Part shown: in pieces, positions 54,548 through 63,495 of the stretch | Numbering within the stretch: the stretch's first letter is position 1 | Layout of the letters: every line of letters starts with the position of its first letter | NCBI RefSeq assembly: GCF_024385505.1 | Contig: NZ_JANFLT010000007.1 | Span: 1 to 64,000 of the forward strand | Origin: Arthrobacter zhaoxinii | Lineage (GTDB): Bacteria > Actinomycetota > Actinomycetes > Actinomycetales > Micrococcaceae | DNA length: 64,000 bases | Direction: 5' to 3' | Translations under genes and position numbers: made by a program | Notes under the pieces: generated by a model | The model's database searches: none | What the model was told of the DNA's origin: nothing | Seen by the model: only the letters and a program-made list of their open reading frames with translations

Positions 54548-55957
54548 ATGAGCACCTTCAGCGGCCTGAACACGGCCTACACCGGCCTTTCCGCCGCACG
54601 AAAGGGCCTGGACGTAGTCGGCCAGAACGTGGCCAATGCCAATGTCACCGGCTATACCCGCCAGCGGCTGAACACTTCCGCTGCTGCCCCGCTCGCCCCC
54701 GTCGGCCCGTTTGCCGCGGGCACCGGGGTGGGCCAGGGCGTTTCGGTGGACTCCGTTGCCCGGCTGGGCAGCCTCCAGCTGGATACCCGGGTCCGCAGCA
54801 CCGCAGCAGCGGCGGGCTACTCCGCTGTCCGCGCCAATGCCCTCCTCGAGTTGGAAGACAGCTTCAACGAGCCCGGCACCAAGGGCCTCTCCGCCTCGCT
54901 GCAGTCCCTGTCGGCGGCGTGGCAGGGGGTGGCGAACAAGCCCGGCGACAACTCAGCCGCCGCCGTACTGCTGAATGCAGCCACCGCCGTCGCCGCCCAG
55001 ATCGGCGCCGGCTACAACGGGGTGGCCGAGCAGTGGACCAGCACCCGCAGCGGACTCAACGACATGGTCACCGAGGTTAATGCCGGCGCGGCACTGCTCG
55101 CCAACCTCAACGGCACCATCCGGTCCACGCTCGCGTCCGGCGGATCAGCGAACGAACTGGTGGACCAGCGCAATGCCGTGGCCACCACCCTCTCGGCGCT
55201 GACCGGAGCAACCGTCCGGGAATCCTCCGGCGGCATGGTGGATGTCCTAATTGACGGCAATGCGCTGGTCTCGGGCACGTCCGCACGTTCCCTCACCGTC
55301 TCCGGCGGCCGTTCCATGACGGACGCGGCGGAGACGGTGGTGGCCTGGACGGACCGCCCCGGTTCCGCGGGCATCAGAAAGGGCGAAATCGCCGGCGCTG
55401 TGTCCCTTTTGACCCCGGCAGCCAAAGGCGGGACGCTGGCCACGGCCGCGGCCTCCTACAACGACGTCGCCTCCGCGCTGGCCGGGACCGTCAATGAACT
55501 GCACCGGCAGGGAGCCACCACCACCGGTGCAACCAACCGGGATTTCTTCGCCGTGGGCAGCCCGGCCGCCACCACATTGAAGGCTCTTCCGACCGACGCC
55601 TCCGGCATCGCCGCCGGCTTCCCGACCGCTGCCGGCAAGGGAAGTCTGGACGGCAGCCTGGCGGACCAGATCTCCCAGCTGGGGTCCAAGCCGGGCTCAG
55701 CCGACAGCGTGTGGAGCACCTTCGTCACAGCCACCGCTTCCCTCAGCCGCGCCGAACTGCAGCAGGCCACCCTGGCCGACGTCGCTGCCTCCTCCGCAGT
55801 GGACCAGCAGCTCTCCAATGCCTCCGTGGACCTGGACGAGGAAAACGTGAACCTGTTGATGTACCAGCAGGCCTATCAGGGTGCCGCCCGCGTTATGACA
55901 GCTATTGACGAAATGCTGGACACCCTCATCAACCGCACCGGAATTGTTGGAAGGTAA
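54548..55957 (+). CDS. flgK: hook-filament junction protein FlgK
   Basis: This 469-residue HAP1 protein has N-terminal SGLNTAYTGLSAARKGLDVV then GQNVANANVTGYTRQRL, and a C-terminal heptad region VDLDEENVNLLMYQQAYQGA. It joins hook to filament. It is followed 2 nt later by flgL. Confidence 0.95.
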   Translation: MSTFSGLNTAYTGLSAARKGLDVVGQNVANANVTGYTRQRLNTSAAAPLAPVGPFAAGTGVGQGVSVDSVARLGSLQLDTRVRSTAAAAGYSAVRANALLELEDSFNEPGTKGLSASLQSLSAAWQGVANKPGDNSAAAVLLNAATAVAAQIGAGYNGVAEQWTSTRSGLNDMVTEVNAGAALLANLNGTIRSTLASGGSANELVDQRNAVATTLSALTGATVRESSGGMVDVLIDGNALVSGTSARSLTVSGGRSMTDAAETVVAWTDRPGSAGIRKGEIAGAVSLLTPAAKGGTLATAAASYNDVASALAGTVNELHRQGATTTGATNRDFFAVGSPAATTLKALPTDASGIAAGFPTAAGKGSLDGSLADQISQLGSKPGSADSVWSTFVTATASLSRAELQQATLADVAASSAVDQQLSNASVDLDEENVNLLMYQQAYQGAARVMTAIDEMLDTLINRTGIVGR

Positions 55958-55959
55958 TC

Positions 55960-56847
55960 GTGATCACCCGCACCACGAATCAGACCATGGCCCGCGCAGC
56001 CCAGCAGAATCTGCAGGCCAGCATGTCCCGGATGACCAAGCTGCAGGAGCAGGTCAGCTCCTCCTCGGCTATCTCCCGGCCCTCCGACGACCCGGGTGCT
56101 ACGGCCAGTGCGCTCAAGGTTCGGGCGGAAATCCGCGCCAACACCCAGTACGCCTCCAACCTCAACGACGCCGAGGGCTGGCTGAGCGTCACCGACACCG
56201 CCCTCAGCAACACCACGGATATTTTGAACCGGGTCAAGGACCTCACTATCAGCGCCGCCAACGGCGCGCTGACTCCGGACAACCGCAAGGCCATCGCCGT
56301 CGAACTGACCGGCCTGAAATCCGATTTGCTGCGCGAGGCCAACACCACCTTCATGGGCCGGACGGTCTTTGCCGGCACTTCCGACGCCGGCGCTGCCTTC
56401 ACCTCGGCGAACGGTTCCTACACCTACACCGGTAACGGCGTACCAACCTCCCGACGGCTGGACAGCGGCACGCTAATGCAGGTGGACACCAACGGCGCGG
56501 CCGTCTTCGGCACCGGGGATGCCTCCGTCTTCCGGGTGGTCGATGACCTCGTGGCCGGGCTGGAGTCCGGCAAGGACGTCAGCGGGTTCCTGGGGAGAAT
56601 CGACGCCGCGGCAAGCACCGTGCTGGTGGAACACACCGGCCTCGGAGTGCGCCACTCCGCCACCTTGAAAGCGAAGGATGCTCTTTTGGACCAGTCCGTC
56701 AGCCTTGAAAGCCGCCGTTCCGGCATCGAGGACCTGGACACCGCCAAGGTGATCCTGGACATGAAGCTGCAGGAAGTCGCGTACCAGTCGGCACTCTCTG
56801 TGACGGCGCGGGCCCTGCAGCCCACCCTGATGGACTTCCTGCGATGA
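55960..56847 (+). CDS. flgL: hook-filament junction protein FlgL
   Basis: This 295-residue HAP3 protein is flagellin-like at both ends (MARAAQQNLQASMSRMTKLQ, SSAISRPSDDPGATASALKV; C-terminal LDMKLQEVAYQSALSV). The GTG start follows GGAAGG. Its stop overlaps fliW (ATGA). Confidence 0.95.
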   Translation: MITRTTNQTMARAAQQNLQASMSRMTKLQEQVSSSSAISRPSDDPGATASALKVRAEIRANTQYASNLNDAEGWLSVTDTALSNTTDILNRVKDLTISAANGALTPDNRKAIAVELTGLKSDLLREANTTFMGRTVFAGTSDAGAAFTSANGSYTYTGNGVPTSRRLDSGTLMQVDTNGAAVFGTGDASVFRVVDDLVAGLESGKDVSGFLGRIDAAASTVLVEHTGLGVRHSATLKAKDALLDQSVSLESRRSGIEDLDTAKVILDMKLQEVAYQSALSVTARALQPTLMDFLR

Positions 56848-57230
56848 GCACGGTCCTGACCTTCCTTGCACCGCCTCCGGGGTTCGCGCCGGACGTGGAC
56901 TTCCGTCTGGACGACATTGACGGTGCCAGCGGCCTGTACGCCATGAGCTCTACAGGAACCGTGGCCGCCCACCGGCTGTTTGTCCTCGACGCGGCCGTGT
57001 ATCTGCCGCAGTACCATCCGGAAATCACCGACGAGCAGCGCCGCCAGCTGAAACTGGAAACCCCGGAGGACGCCGTCGTACTCGTGGTCGCCAATCCCAC
57101 GCTCGACGGAACCACAGTGAACCTGCTGGCACCGATTGTGGTCAATGTATCCACCGGCAGCTGCGCGCAGGTGATCCTTGAAGACCAGGACTGGCCCGTC
57201 CGCGCTCCCCTGGAGCCGGTGGCCGCCTAG
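56844..57230 (+). CDS. fliW: flagellar assembly factor FliW
   Basis: This 128-residue beta-barrel protein has FliW features: FRLDDIDGASGLYAMSST, FVLDAAVYLPQYHPEI and VVNVSTGSCAQVILED. FliW binds flagellin when it builds up in the cytoplasm; when free it removes CsrA from flagellin mRNA. It is coupled to flgL and stands at the opposite end of the cluster from csrA. Confidence 0.93.
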   Translation: MSTVLTFLAPPPGFAPDVDFRLDDIDGASGLYAMSSTGTVAAHRLFVLDAAVYLPQYHPEITDEQRRQLKLETPEDAVVLVVANPTLDGTTVNLLAPIVVNVSTGSCAQVILEDQDWPVRAPLEPVAA

Positions 57231-57240
57231 CTTTTCAACG

Positions 57241-57276
57241 CAAAAGGCGCACGTTCCGAAGAACGTGCGCCTTTTG
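57241..57276. terminator. bidirectional terminator bounding the flagellar cluster (right)
   Basis: A perfect 16-bp stem (CAAAAGGCGCACGTTC) with a CGAA tetraloop and A4/T4 tracts within the stem lies between convergent fliW and the aldo/keto reductase gene. Confidence 0.95.
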
Positions 57277-57294
57277 CATGCTTAGCCCTTGGGC

Positions 57295-58131
57295 TTAGGC
57301 GAAGTCGGCCGTGGCCGGATCCGCGCCGTAACGGGTGCCGTTGTCGAGGGCGTTGATGGCCTCGATGTCCTCATTGCTCAGCGTGAGGTTCAGTGCCTCC
57401 CAGTTTTCGCGGATGCGGGATTCCGTGACGGACTTGGGGATAACGATGCTGCCCAGGGCCAGGTGCCAGGCGATGACAACCTGTGCCGGGGTGGCGCCGT
57501 CGTACTTGGCGGCGATTTCGACGAGCTTGGGATCCTCGAGCAGGCCCTTGCCGGAGCCCAGCGGGGACCAGGACTCGTGCAGGATGTTGTGCTCGGCCTC
57601 GAAGGCACGCAGATCGGCCTGGTTCAGGTACGGGTGGGTTTCGACCTGGTTCAGGACCGGGACGACGCCGGTGGCGTCGATGATCTCCTGCAGGGCTTCC
57701 TTGGTGAAGTTGCAGACGCCGATGGACTTGACGCGGCCCTGCTTCTGCAGCTCAACCAGCGCCTTCCAGGTGTCTACGTACTTGTTCTGCTTCGGCTGCA
57801 GCCAGTGAATCAGGTACAGGTCCAGGGTTTCCAGGCCGAGGCGCTCCATGGAGGCGTCGAAGGCCTTCAGGGTTTCTTCGTAGCCCTGGTCCGCGTTCCA
57901 CACCTTCGTGGTGATGAACATGTCCTCGCGGGGAACGGAGGTGGCGGCAATGGCGCGGCCGACACCGGCTTCGTTGCCGTAGATCTTGGCCGTGTCGATG
58001 TGGCGGTAGCCAACCTCGAACGCCTGTCCCACTACCTTTTCGGCAACCTCGTCCTCAACCTGCCACACGCCGTAGCCGAGCTGGGGGATGGTGTTGCCGT
58101 CATTGAAAGTCAGTACCGGTGATGTAGTCAT
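57295..58131 (-). CDS. aldo/keto reductase (2,5-diketo-D-gluconate reductase-like)
   Basis: This 278-residue NADPH-dependent AKR5-type reductase has the full catalytic tetrad D46, Y51, K76 and H109, and the cofactor motif IPKSVTESRIREN. The physiological substrate is unknown. The gene lies just outside the flagellar cluster. The 131-bp spacer upstream is AT-rich and carries a short hairpin (CCTACTTAAGCAGG) with T-runs. Confidence 0.92.
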   Translation of the reverse strand: MTTSPVLTFNDGNTIPQLGYGVWQVEDEVAEKVVGQAFEVGYRHIDTAKIYGNEAGVGRAIAATSVPREDMFITTKVWNADQGYEETLKAFDASMERLGLETLDLYLIHWLQPKQNKYVDTWKALVELQKQGRVKSIGVCNFTKEALQEIIDATGVVPVLNQVETHPYLNQADLRAFEAEHNILHESWSPLGSGKGLLEDPKLVEIAAKYDGATPAQVVIAWHLALGSIVIPKSVTESRIRENWEALNLTLSNEDIEAINALDNGTRYGADPATADFA

Positions 58132-58262
58132 GTCCTCATCCTTGCCCGGTTGCCGGGCAGGACAAAGCGGATAAGCTCAGCGCGAAAACACTGCGTAACG
58201 TATTCCCGGTTTGGAAATCTTTTTTCCCTACTTAAGCAGGTTTTTTCGCGAAAGGCTTATTA

Positions 58263-58739
58263 CTACTTTCTCGTAATCCCTGTTTCCTGGGCGCTGAGCA
58301 GGGCGCGTTCTGCCTCCATCACGTCCTCCTGCACCAGTTCCGCGCGGCGCCGGACATTGTCCAGGCCTGCCGACGCGATCCCCCAGCGCTCCCCTTCGAG
58401 CCGGGACATGGCCGCGGCCTCCGCAGCAGCGGCCAGCGAATTTCCGCTGCGGGACAACGCGCGGTGCACCGCGGTGAGCGCCCCGGGAATGTTCTGGCCG
58501 GTGCTGGGCAGTTTCCGCTGCGCGGAGGTGCAGACCTCCCGGACGCGCGGCAGCAGACCCGCGAGGTCATTCGCCACGGTCACCAGCTCGTTGTAGATGG
58601 CATCATCCTCGACGCCTTCCAGCATCTGGTAATACCGGTCCAGGCCGCGCGTGAAACGGTCGTGTGCACGCCGCCAGACGCCCTTGCCGAGCTCCACGTC
58701 ATCTTTCCGCCCCTGCCGGGCGGCTGCAAAAAGTGCCAT
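58263..58739 (-). CDS. uncharacterised helical protein paired with bpa
   Basis: This 158-residue, probably all-helical soluble protein has no motif I recognise. Features are a basic start (ARQGRKDDVELGKGVWRRAH), a central segment DLAGLLPRVREVCTSAQRKL and an Ala-rich helix EIR-free near 115-125 followed by VQEDVMEAERALLS. It begins 7 nt after bpa ends and is almost certainly co-transcribed, so a link to the proteasome or to Bpa is possible. Confidence 0.75.
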   Translation of the reverse strand: MALFAAARQGRKDDVELGKGVWRRAHDRFTRGLDRYYQMLEGVEDDAIYNELVTVANDLAGLLPRVREVCTSAQRKLPSTGQNIPGALTAVHRALSRSGNSLAAAAEAAAMSRLEGERWGIASAGLDNVRRRAELVQEDVMEAERALLSAQETGITRK

Positions 58740-58746
58740 CTGCGTC

Positions 58747-59430
58747 CTACAGGTACTGGCCGGGGCCTGATTGCGGTTCCTGCCGCGGGCTGCCGGCCCC
58801 TTGGGGCCCCTGGGCCCGGTGCGGTTCCCCGTCGTCTCCAATAACCACTCCCGGCGCCAGGACGGTTCCGGGCGGCAGCTGGCGCAGCTGCAGGCGGCCG
58901 GCTGCGTGCGTGGCGGTCTGCTGGGCGGCGATGGCCGTCTGGATGCCGCGGAACAACCCTTCGAGCCAGCCCACCAGCTGGGCCTGCGCAATCCGCAGTT
59001 CGGCGTCGGTGGGAGTGGAATCGTCCGTGAACGGAAGATTGATCCGGTGCAGCTCGCTCACCAGTTCCGGGGCAAGCCCGTCCTCAAGCTCCTTCAGGGA
59101 CCGGTCATGGATTTCTGCCAGCCGGTTGCGGGCGGCATCGTCCAGGGGCGCGTTGCGCACCTCTTCAAGCAGCTGCTTGACCATGGTGCCGATCCGCATG
59201 ACCTTAGCCGGCTCGTCCACCAGCTCGTTGAGTTTGGCCGGACCGCCCTTGCCCTTGCCGTGCCCGGAAGCATTGTCGGCGGGGTGCTCATCCGCCGGGT
59301 GGGGTGCTGCCGCGGAGGGGGCCGTGCCGTCGTCAGCCGGCGTCTGCTCTGACTTCTGCTCTGACTTCTGTCCCACGGGCGCGCCCGGAGCCGCCACGGG
59401 GCGGTCGGAGGATCCGCTCTGTTCAGTCAT
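58747..59430 (-). CDS. bpa: bacterial proteasome activator Bpa (PafE)
   Basis: This 227-residue protein has a variable acidic/polar N-terminus (1-75) and the conserved Bpa core: PAKVMRIGTMVKQLLEEVRN, LKELEDGLAPELVSELHRI and DAELRIAQAQLVGWLEGLF. It ends in GQYL, the C-terminal motif that docks Bpa rings on the 20S proteasome and opens its gate without ATP. ATG 59430 is the first start with plausible spacing; the N-terminus is longer than in Mycobacterium tuberculosis. Confidence 0.93.
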   Translation of the reverse strand: MTEQSGSSDRPVAAPGAPVGQKSEQKSEQTPADDGTAPSAAAPHPADEHPADNASGHGKGKGGPAKLNELVDEPAKVMRIGTMVKQLLEEVRNAPLDDAARNRLAEIHDRSLKELEDGLAPELVSELHRINLPFTDDSTPTDAELRIAQAQLVGWLEGLFRGIQTAIAAQQTATHAAGRLQLRQLPPGTVLAPGVVIGDDGEPHRAQGPQGAGSPRQEPQSGPGQYL

Positions 59431-59553
59431 GGCATTAATGCTCTCACGGTTGCCGGCGGTTGCCCCGCGGGTAGTCGGATTTCCGGGTTTTCCCCGCCGT
59501 TTTGGCGCTTTTTCAGGGGCACCGGGCCAGCGGACCGGCAACAAAAGGAAACA

Positions 59554-59602
59554 ACGACGGCGGCACCGCAGCTGATTGACTCAACTGCGGTACCGCCGTC
59601 GT
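59554..59602 (-). terminator. terminator of the cstA-ybdD operon
   Basis: ACGACGGCGG and ACCGCAG pair with CTGCGGT and CCGCCGTCGT across one mismatch and a short loop. On the minus strand a T-rich tract (TGTTTCCTTTTG) follows. Confidence 0.88.
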
Positions 59603-59629
59603 ACGTTCGATTGGACCGGGTGGCCGAAG

Positions 59630-59830
59630 CTAGCAGCAGCGGCCCTCCGGGTTGGCGTCCTGCCGGTCCATCTTGTCCCGCCAGAATTCGCGCTCGCTCA
59701 TCAAGGGCGAGGTGCAGCCGGACCCGGCGTGGAAGTCCGTGTACTTGCGGTACGCGTCCTCCCCCATCACGTCCCGGAAGAACCGCACGAAACCGGCCAC
59801 GCTTTGGCGGACCGCGACGCCGGCGCTCAT
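59630..59830 (-). CDS. YbdD/YjiX family protein
   Basis: This 66-residue protein has the family pattern FFRDVMGEDAYRKYTDFH and SEREFWRDKMDRQDANPEGRCC, ending in a Cys pair. YbdD-type proteins are regularly encoded after cstA/btsT and are needed for pyruvate uptake by that transporter in E. coli. The ATG overlaps the cstA stop. Confidence 0.92.
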   Translation of the reverse strand: MSAGVAVRQSVAGFVRFFRDVMGEDAYRKYTDFHAGSGCTSPLMSEREFWRDKMDRQDANPEGRCC

Positions 59831-62118
59831 GAGTGCGCCGCCCGCTTTGCCGGCCGGTCCTCCCCCGGCAGCGACTGCCACTGGGCGGCAATCTCCTTTT
59901 CCGCCGGCGTCGCCAGGAAGCCCGCCGGAGCGAAGGTCCGGGATGCGACGGCGGGATCCTCGGCGCTCGGGGCGCCATCCGAACGGAAGGACCGGATGCT
60001 GGCAATGATGGCCGTGATGATGACGATGATCGCCAGCGTCACGAACACCACCGAGAGCGTGGTCTGGATGAGGGTGTTGCGGACCACCGCTTCCATGGCC
60101 TCCACCGTCTTGGCCGTGCCGAAGCTGGTCTCGCCGCGGGAGAGCGCCGCCTGGAAGGCCTCGTGGTTGGCCCAGTACCCGACGCTCGGCACCGGCGAGA
60201 AGATCTTGTAGAACGACGCCGTGATGGTCACCACCGCGGCGAACGCCAGGGGCAGGGCCACGATCCAGAGCCACTTGAACGCGTTCTTCTTGGCAATGAT
60301 CGCCATGCAGATGGCCAGCGCAATGGCGGCCAGGAGCTGGTTGGCGATGCCGAAGAGCGGGAACAGGGTATTGATGCCGCCAAGCGGGTCCGTGACTCCC
60401 ATGATCAGGATCGACCCCCAGCCGGCAACCATGATGGCCGTACATATCCAGGCTCCGGGACGCCAGGACATGTCCTTGAACTTCGGGGCCACGTTGCCGA
60501 TGGTGTCCTGCAGCATGAACCGGGCGACGCGGGTGCCGGCGTCGACCGCGGTGAGGATGAACAGGGCCTCGAACATGATGGCGAAGTGGTACCAGAACGC
60601 CATCATTCCGGGTCCGCCGATCAGGCTCTGCATGATCGTGGCCAGGCCGACGGCGAGGGTCGGTGCGCCGCCGGTGCGCGACACGATGGATTCCTCGCCG
60701 ACGCTGGTTGCCAGCGACGAGAGCATGTCCGGGGTGAGGTTCACTCCGGCCAGGCCCAGGCCGTTGACGAAGGCGACGGCGCCTTCCACCGTGCCGCCGG
60801 TGGCGCCGGCGGAGGAGTTCATGGCGAAGTAGATGCCGCGGTCAATGGAGATGGCAGCCACCAGCGCCATGATGGCCACGAAGGACTCCATCAGCATGCC
60901 GCCGTAGCCGATGAAGCGGGTCTGGCGTTCCTTCTCCAGCATCTTCGGGGTGGTGCCGGAGGAAATCAGGGCATGGAAGCCGGACAGGGCGCCGCAGGCG
61001 ATGGTGACGAAGAGGAACGGGAAGAGCGGTCCGGCAACCACCGGGCCGTCGTCCCGGCTGGCAAACTCGCTGACCGCCGGAACGCTGATCTCCGGGCGGA
61101 CGATGATGATGGCCACGGCCAGCATCACGATGGTTCCTACCTTCATGAAGGTGGAGAGGTAGTCGCGCGGGGCGAGCAGCAGCCAGACGGGCAGGACGGC
61201 GGCGATGAAGCCGTAGACGATGATGCCCCACGCAATGGTGGTCGGTTCCAGGGTCAGGGCGTCACCGAGCGGGGTGTCGGCAACCCAGCCGCCGGCAATG
61301 ATGGCGGCGAGCAGGAGGACGAAGCCGATGATAGAGACCTCAGTGACCTTGCCCGGACGCAGGTAGCGCAGGTAGACACCCATAAACAGTGCGATCGGGA
61401 TGGTCATGCTGACGGAGAAGACGCCCCACGGGCTTTCGGCGAGGGCGTTCACCACCACGAGGGCCAGGATGGCCACGATGATGATCATGATGACCAGGGT
61501 GGCGATCAGGGCGGCGGTGCCGCCGATGAGTCCGAGTTCATCGCGCGCCATCTGGCCCAGGGAACGCCCGCCGCGGCGCATGGAGAAGAACATGACGAGG
61601 TAGTCCTGGACCGCGCCGGCCAGCACCACGCCCACAATGATCCAGATGGTTCCGGGCAGGTAGCCCATCTGCGCGGCCAGGACCGGCCCGACGAGGGGGC
61701 CGGCGCCGGCAATGGCGGCGAAGTGGTGGCCGTAGAGGACCCGGCGGTCCGTGGCGGCGTAATCCTTGCCGTCCGCCTTGTACTCGGCGGGGGTGGCGCG
61801 GCGGTCATTGGGCTTCAGCAGCTTCGCTTCGATGAGCTTTGAATAGAAGCGGTAGCCGATGAGGTAGGTGCACACGGCCGCGAACACGAACCAGATGGCG
61901 TTCACGGTTTCGCCGCGAACTACGGCGAGCATGGTCCAGCTGAAGCCGCCCAGCAGCGCAATGCCCGCCCAAATGGCGATCTTCGCGGGCGTCCAGCGCC
62001 GGTCCTCCGCCTCGAGGACTTCCGGGTCCACGGCCACCGGCGGCAGTGCCGGGTCCTGTTCCAGGACGTCGCCGTCCAGTTGCCGGTTGTCGGCCCGGCG
62101 CCGTTGGTTCTCGCTCAT
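59827..62118 (-). CDS. cstA: carbon starvation protein CstA (pyruvate/peptide transporter)
   Basis: This 763-residue membrane protein has about 16-18 hydrophobic segments. The CstA core starts near YLIGYRFYSKLI, with GHHFAAIAGAGPLVGPVLAA and SSGTTPKMLEKE. An N-terminal hydrophilic part of about 45 residues precedes the first helix. The family imports pyruvate or peptides during carbon limitation. Confidence 0.95.
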   Translation of the reverse strand: MSENQRRRADNRQLDGDVLEQDPALPPVAVDPEVLEAEDRRWTPAKIAIWAGIALLGGFSWTMLAVVRGETVNAIWFVFAAVCTYLIGYRFYSKLIEAKLLKPNDRRATPAEYKADGKDYAATDRRVLYGHHFAAIAGAGPLVGPVLAAQMGYLPGTIWIIVGVVLAGAVQDYLVMFFSMRRGGRSLGQMARDELGLIGGTAALIATLVIMIIIVAILALVVVNALAESPWGVFSVSMTIPIALFMGVYLRYLRPGKVTEVSIIGFVLLLAAIIAGGWVADTPLGDALTLEPTTIAWGIIVYGFIAAVLPVWLLLAPRDYLSTFMKVGTIVMLAVAIIIVRPEISVPAVSEFASRDDGPVVAGPLFPFLFVTIACGALSGFHALISSGTTPKMLEKERQTRFIGYGGMLMESFVAIMALVAAISIDRGIYFAMNSSAGATGGTVEGAVAFVNGLGLAGVNLTPDMLSSLATSVGEESIVSRTGGAPTLAVGLATIMQSLIGGPGMMAFWYHFAIMFEALFILTAVDAGTRVARFMLQDTIGNVAPKFKDMSWRPGAWICTAIMVAGWGSILIMGVTDPLGGINTLFPLFGIANQLLAAIALAICMAIIAKKNAFKWLWIVALPLAFAAVVTITASFYKIFSPVPSVGYWANHEAFQAALSRGETSFGTAKTVEAMEAVVRNTLIQTTLSVVFVTLAIIVIITAIIASIRSFRSDGAPSAEDPAVASRTFAPAGFLATPAEKEIAAQWQSLPGEDRPAKRAAHS

Positions 62119-62237
62119 GATGATCCCTTTTGTCTGCGGTGGCTTGTCTGCATTGACATACGTACCGAACGGGGGCAGGGAGTGGCCCTGCTCTTTGCAG
62201 ATTACCAGCGCGAGAGTCGGCGGTCACAGACATACGT

Positions 62238-62269
62238 GACGGCGGCCGCACAGGTGTGCGGCCGCCGTC
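62238..62269. terminator. terminator between qor and cstA promoter region
   Basis: A perfect 14-bp stem GACGGCGGCCGCAC with an AGGT loop lies downstream of the minus-strand quinone oxidoreductase gene. Confidence 0.8.
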
Positions 62270-62293
62270 GTTGTTCAGGATGCGTTGTGCGGG

Positions 62294-63271
62294 TCAGAGC
62301 GTCAGCAGGATCTTGCCGGCGTGCTGCCCGGAGTCGAAATACTCGTGTGCGGCGGCAGCCTCGGCCAGCGGGAAGGTGCGGTCCACGAGGGGGCGGATCC
62401 GGCCGGACACCAGCAACGGCCAGACGTATTCACCGACGGCGGACATGATGGCGGCCTTTTCCTCCACGGGCCGGCCGCGCAGAGTGGTGCCGATGACGGC
62501 GGCGCGCTTGGTCATGAGCTGGTTCAGGTTCAGTTCCGCCTTGGCGCCGCCCTGCAGTCCGATGATCACCAGGCGGCCGGCGACGGCGAGCGCGTCCAGG
62601 TTCCGCTTCAGGTATTTGGCGCCGACGACGTCGAGGATGACGTCCGCGCCGTGGCCGTCCGTTGCTTCGCGGACCGCGTCGACGAAGTCCTGCTCCTTGT
62701 AGTTGATGAGGACCTTCGCACCGAGGGGTTCAGCCAGCTCGAGCTTTTCCGCCGAGCCTGCGGTCACCATCGGAACGGCGCCGAACGCGGCCACCATCTG
62801 GATGGCCATGGTGCCGATGCCGCCCGTGGCGCCGTGGATGAGGACGTAGTCCCCCTCCTTGACGCCGGCGGCCATAAAGAGGTTGGAGAAGACGGTGGCC
62901 GCGGTTTCCGGCAGGGACGCTGCGGTGACGGCATCGAAGCCGTCCGGCAGGGGCAGGACCTGCCCGGCGGGGACGGCAACCTGCTCGGCGTATCCACCGC
63001 CGGTCAGCAGTGCCACCACTTCGGTTCCCACGGCGAAGCCTTCAACGCCCTCGCCCAGGGCGGCAATCCGGCCGGAGACTTCCAGGCCCGGATACTCGGA
63101 TGCTCCGGCGGGCACCGGGTAGTGGCCCTGGCGCTGCATCACGTCTGCGCGGTTGATGCCGGCGGCAATAACGTCGATCAGCACCTCGCCCGGTCCGGCC
63201 TCGGGGGCGGGAACATCCTGCAGTTCCAGTGCTTCCGGTCCGCCGGGTGTTCCAATAACGATGGCTTTCAT
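62294..63271 (-). CDS. NADPH:quinone oxidoreductase (zinc-free MDR family)
   Basis: This 325-residue medium-chain dehydrogenase/reductase has the GroES-like N-terminus (INRADVMQRQGHYPVP), the Rossmann motif HGATGGIGTMAIQM and no zinc-ligand Cys set. It resembles PIG3/QOR-type enzymes that reduce quinones. Its actual substrate is unknown. Confidence 0.92.
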   Translation of the reverse strand: MKAIVIGTPGGPEALELQDVPAPEAGPGEVLIDVIAAGINRADVMQRQGHYPVPAGASEYPGLEVSGRIAALGEGVEGFAVGTEVVALLTGGGYAEQVAVPAGQVLPLPDGFDAVTAASLPETAATVFSNLFMAAGVKEGDYVLIHGATGGIGTMAIQMVAAFGAVPMVTAGSAEKLELAEPLGAKVLINYKEQDFVDAVREATDGHGADVILDVVGAKYLKRNLDALAVAGRLVIIGLQGGAKAELNLNQLMTKRAAVIGTTLRGRPVEEKAAIMSAVGEYVWPLLVSGRIRPLVDRTFPLAEAAAAHEYFDSGQHAGKILLTL

Positions 63272-63333
63272 GCTGTCCTTCCGGGTTTAGGGAATTTTGG
63301 TGATTTCATCCCTTCTGCCAGACTACATAGTGA

Positions 63334-63424
63334 GGAAGGTTGTCCGAGCGGCCGATGGAGCTGGTCTTGAAAACCAGTGTGCGGTAACCCCGTACCAAGG
63401 GTTCGAATCCCTTACCTTCCGCCA
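63334..63424 (+). tRNA. tRNA-Ser (anticodon TGA)
   Basis: Class II tRNA with a long variable arm: acceptor GGAAGGT/ACCTTCC, anticodon stem CTGGT/ACCAG around CTTGAAA (anticodon TGA) and T-loop TTCGAAT. The CCA end appears encoded (63422-63424). Confidence 0.96.
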
Positions 63425-63430
63425 GACAAC

Positions 63431-63462
63431 AAGAAGCGGTCCCTGATCAGGGGCCGCTTCTT
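63431..63462 (+). terminator. tRNA-Ser terminator
   Basis: AAGAAGCGG pairs with CCGCTTCTT and CCCTGATCAGGG is palindromic between them, with one U-G pair; TTTGTTT follows. Confidence 0.92.
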
Positions 63463-63495
63463 TGTTTAACCCGACCCCGTGCCGCCTTCAGGGTG

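Noticed and set aside
59833-61842. Long plus-strand open frame opposite cstA
   Set aside because: It is the antisense shadow of cstA; composition is His/Gly/Asp-rich low complexity, with no domain and no ribosome-binding site.
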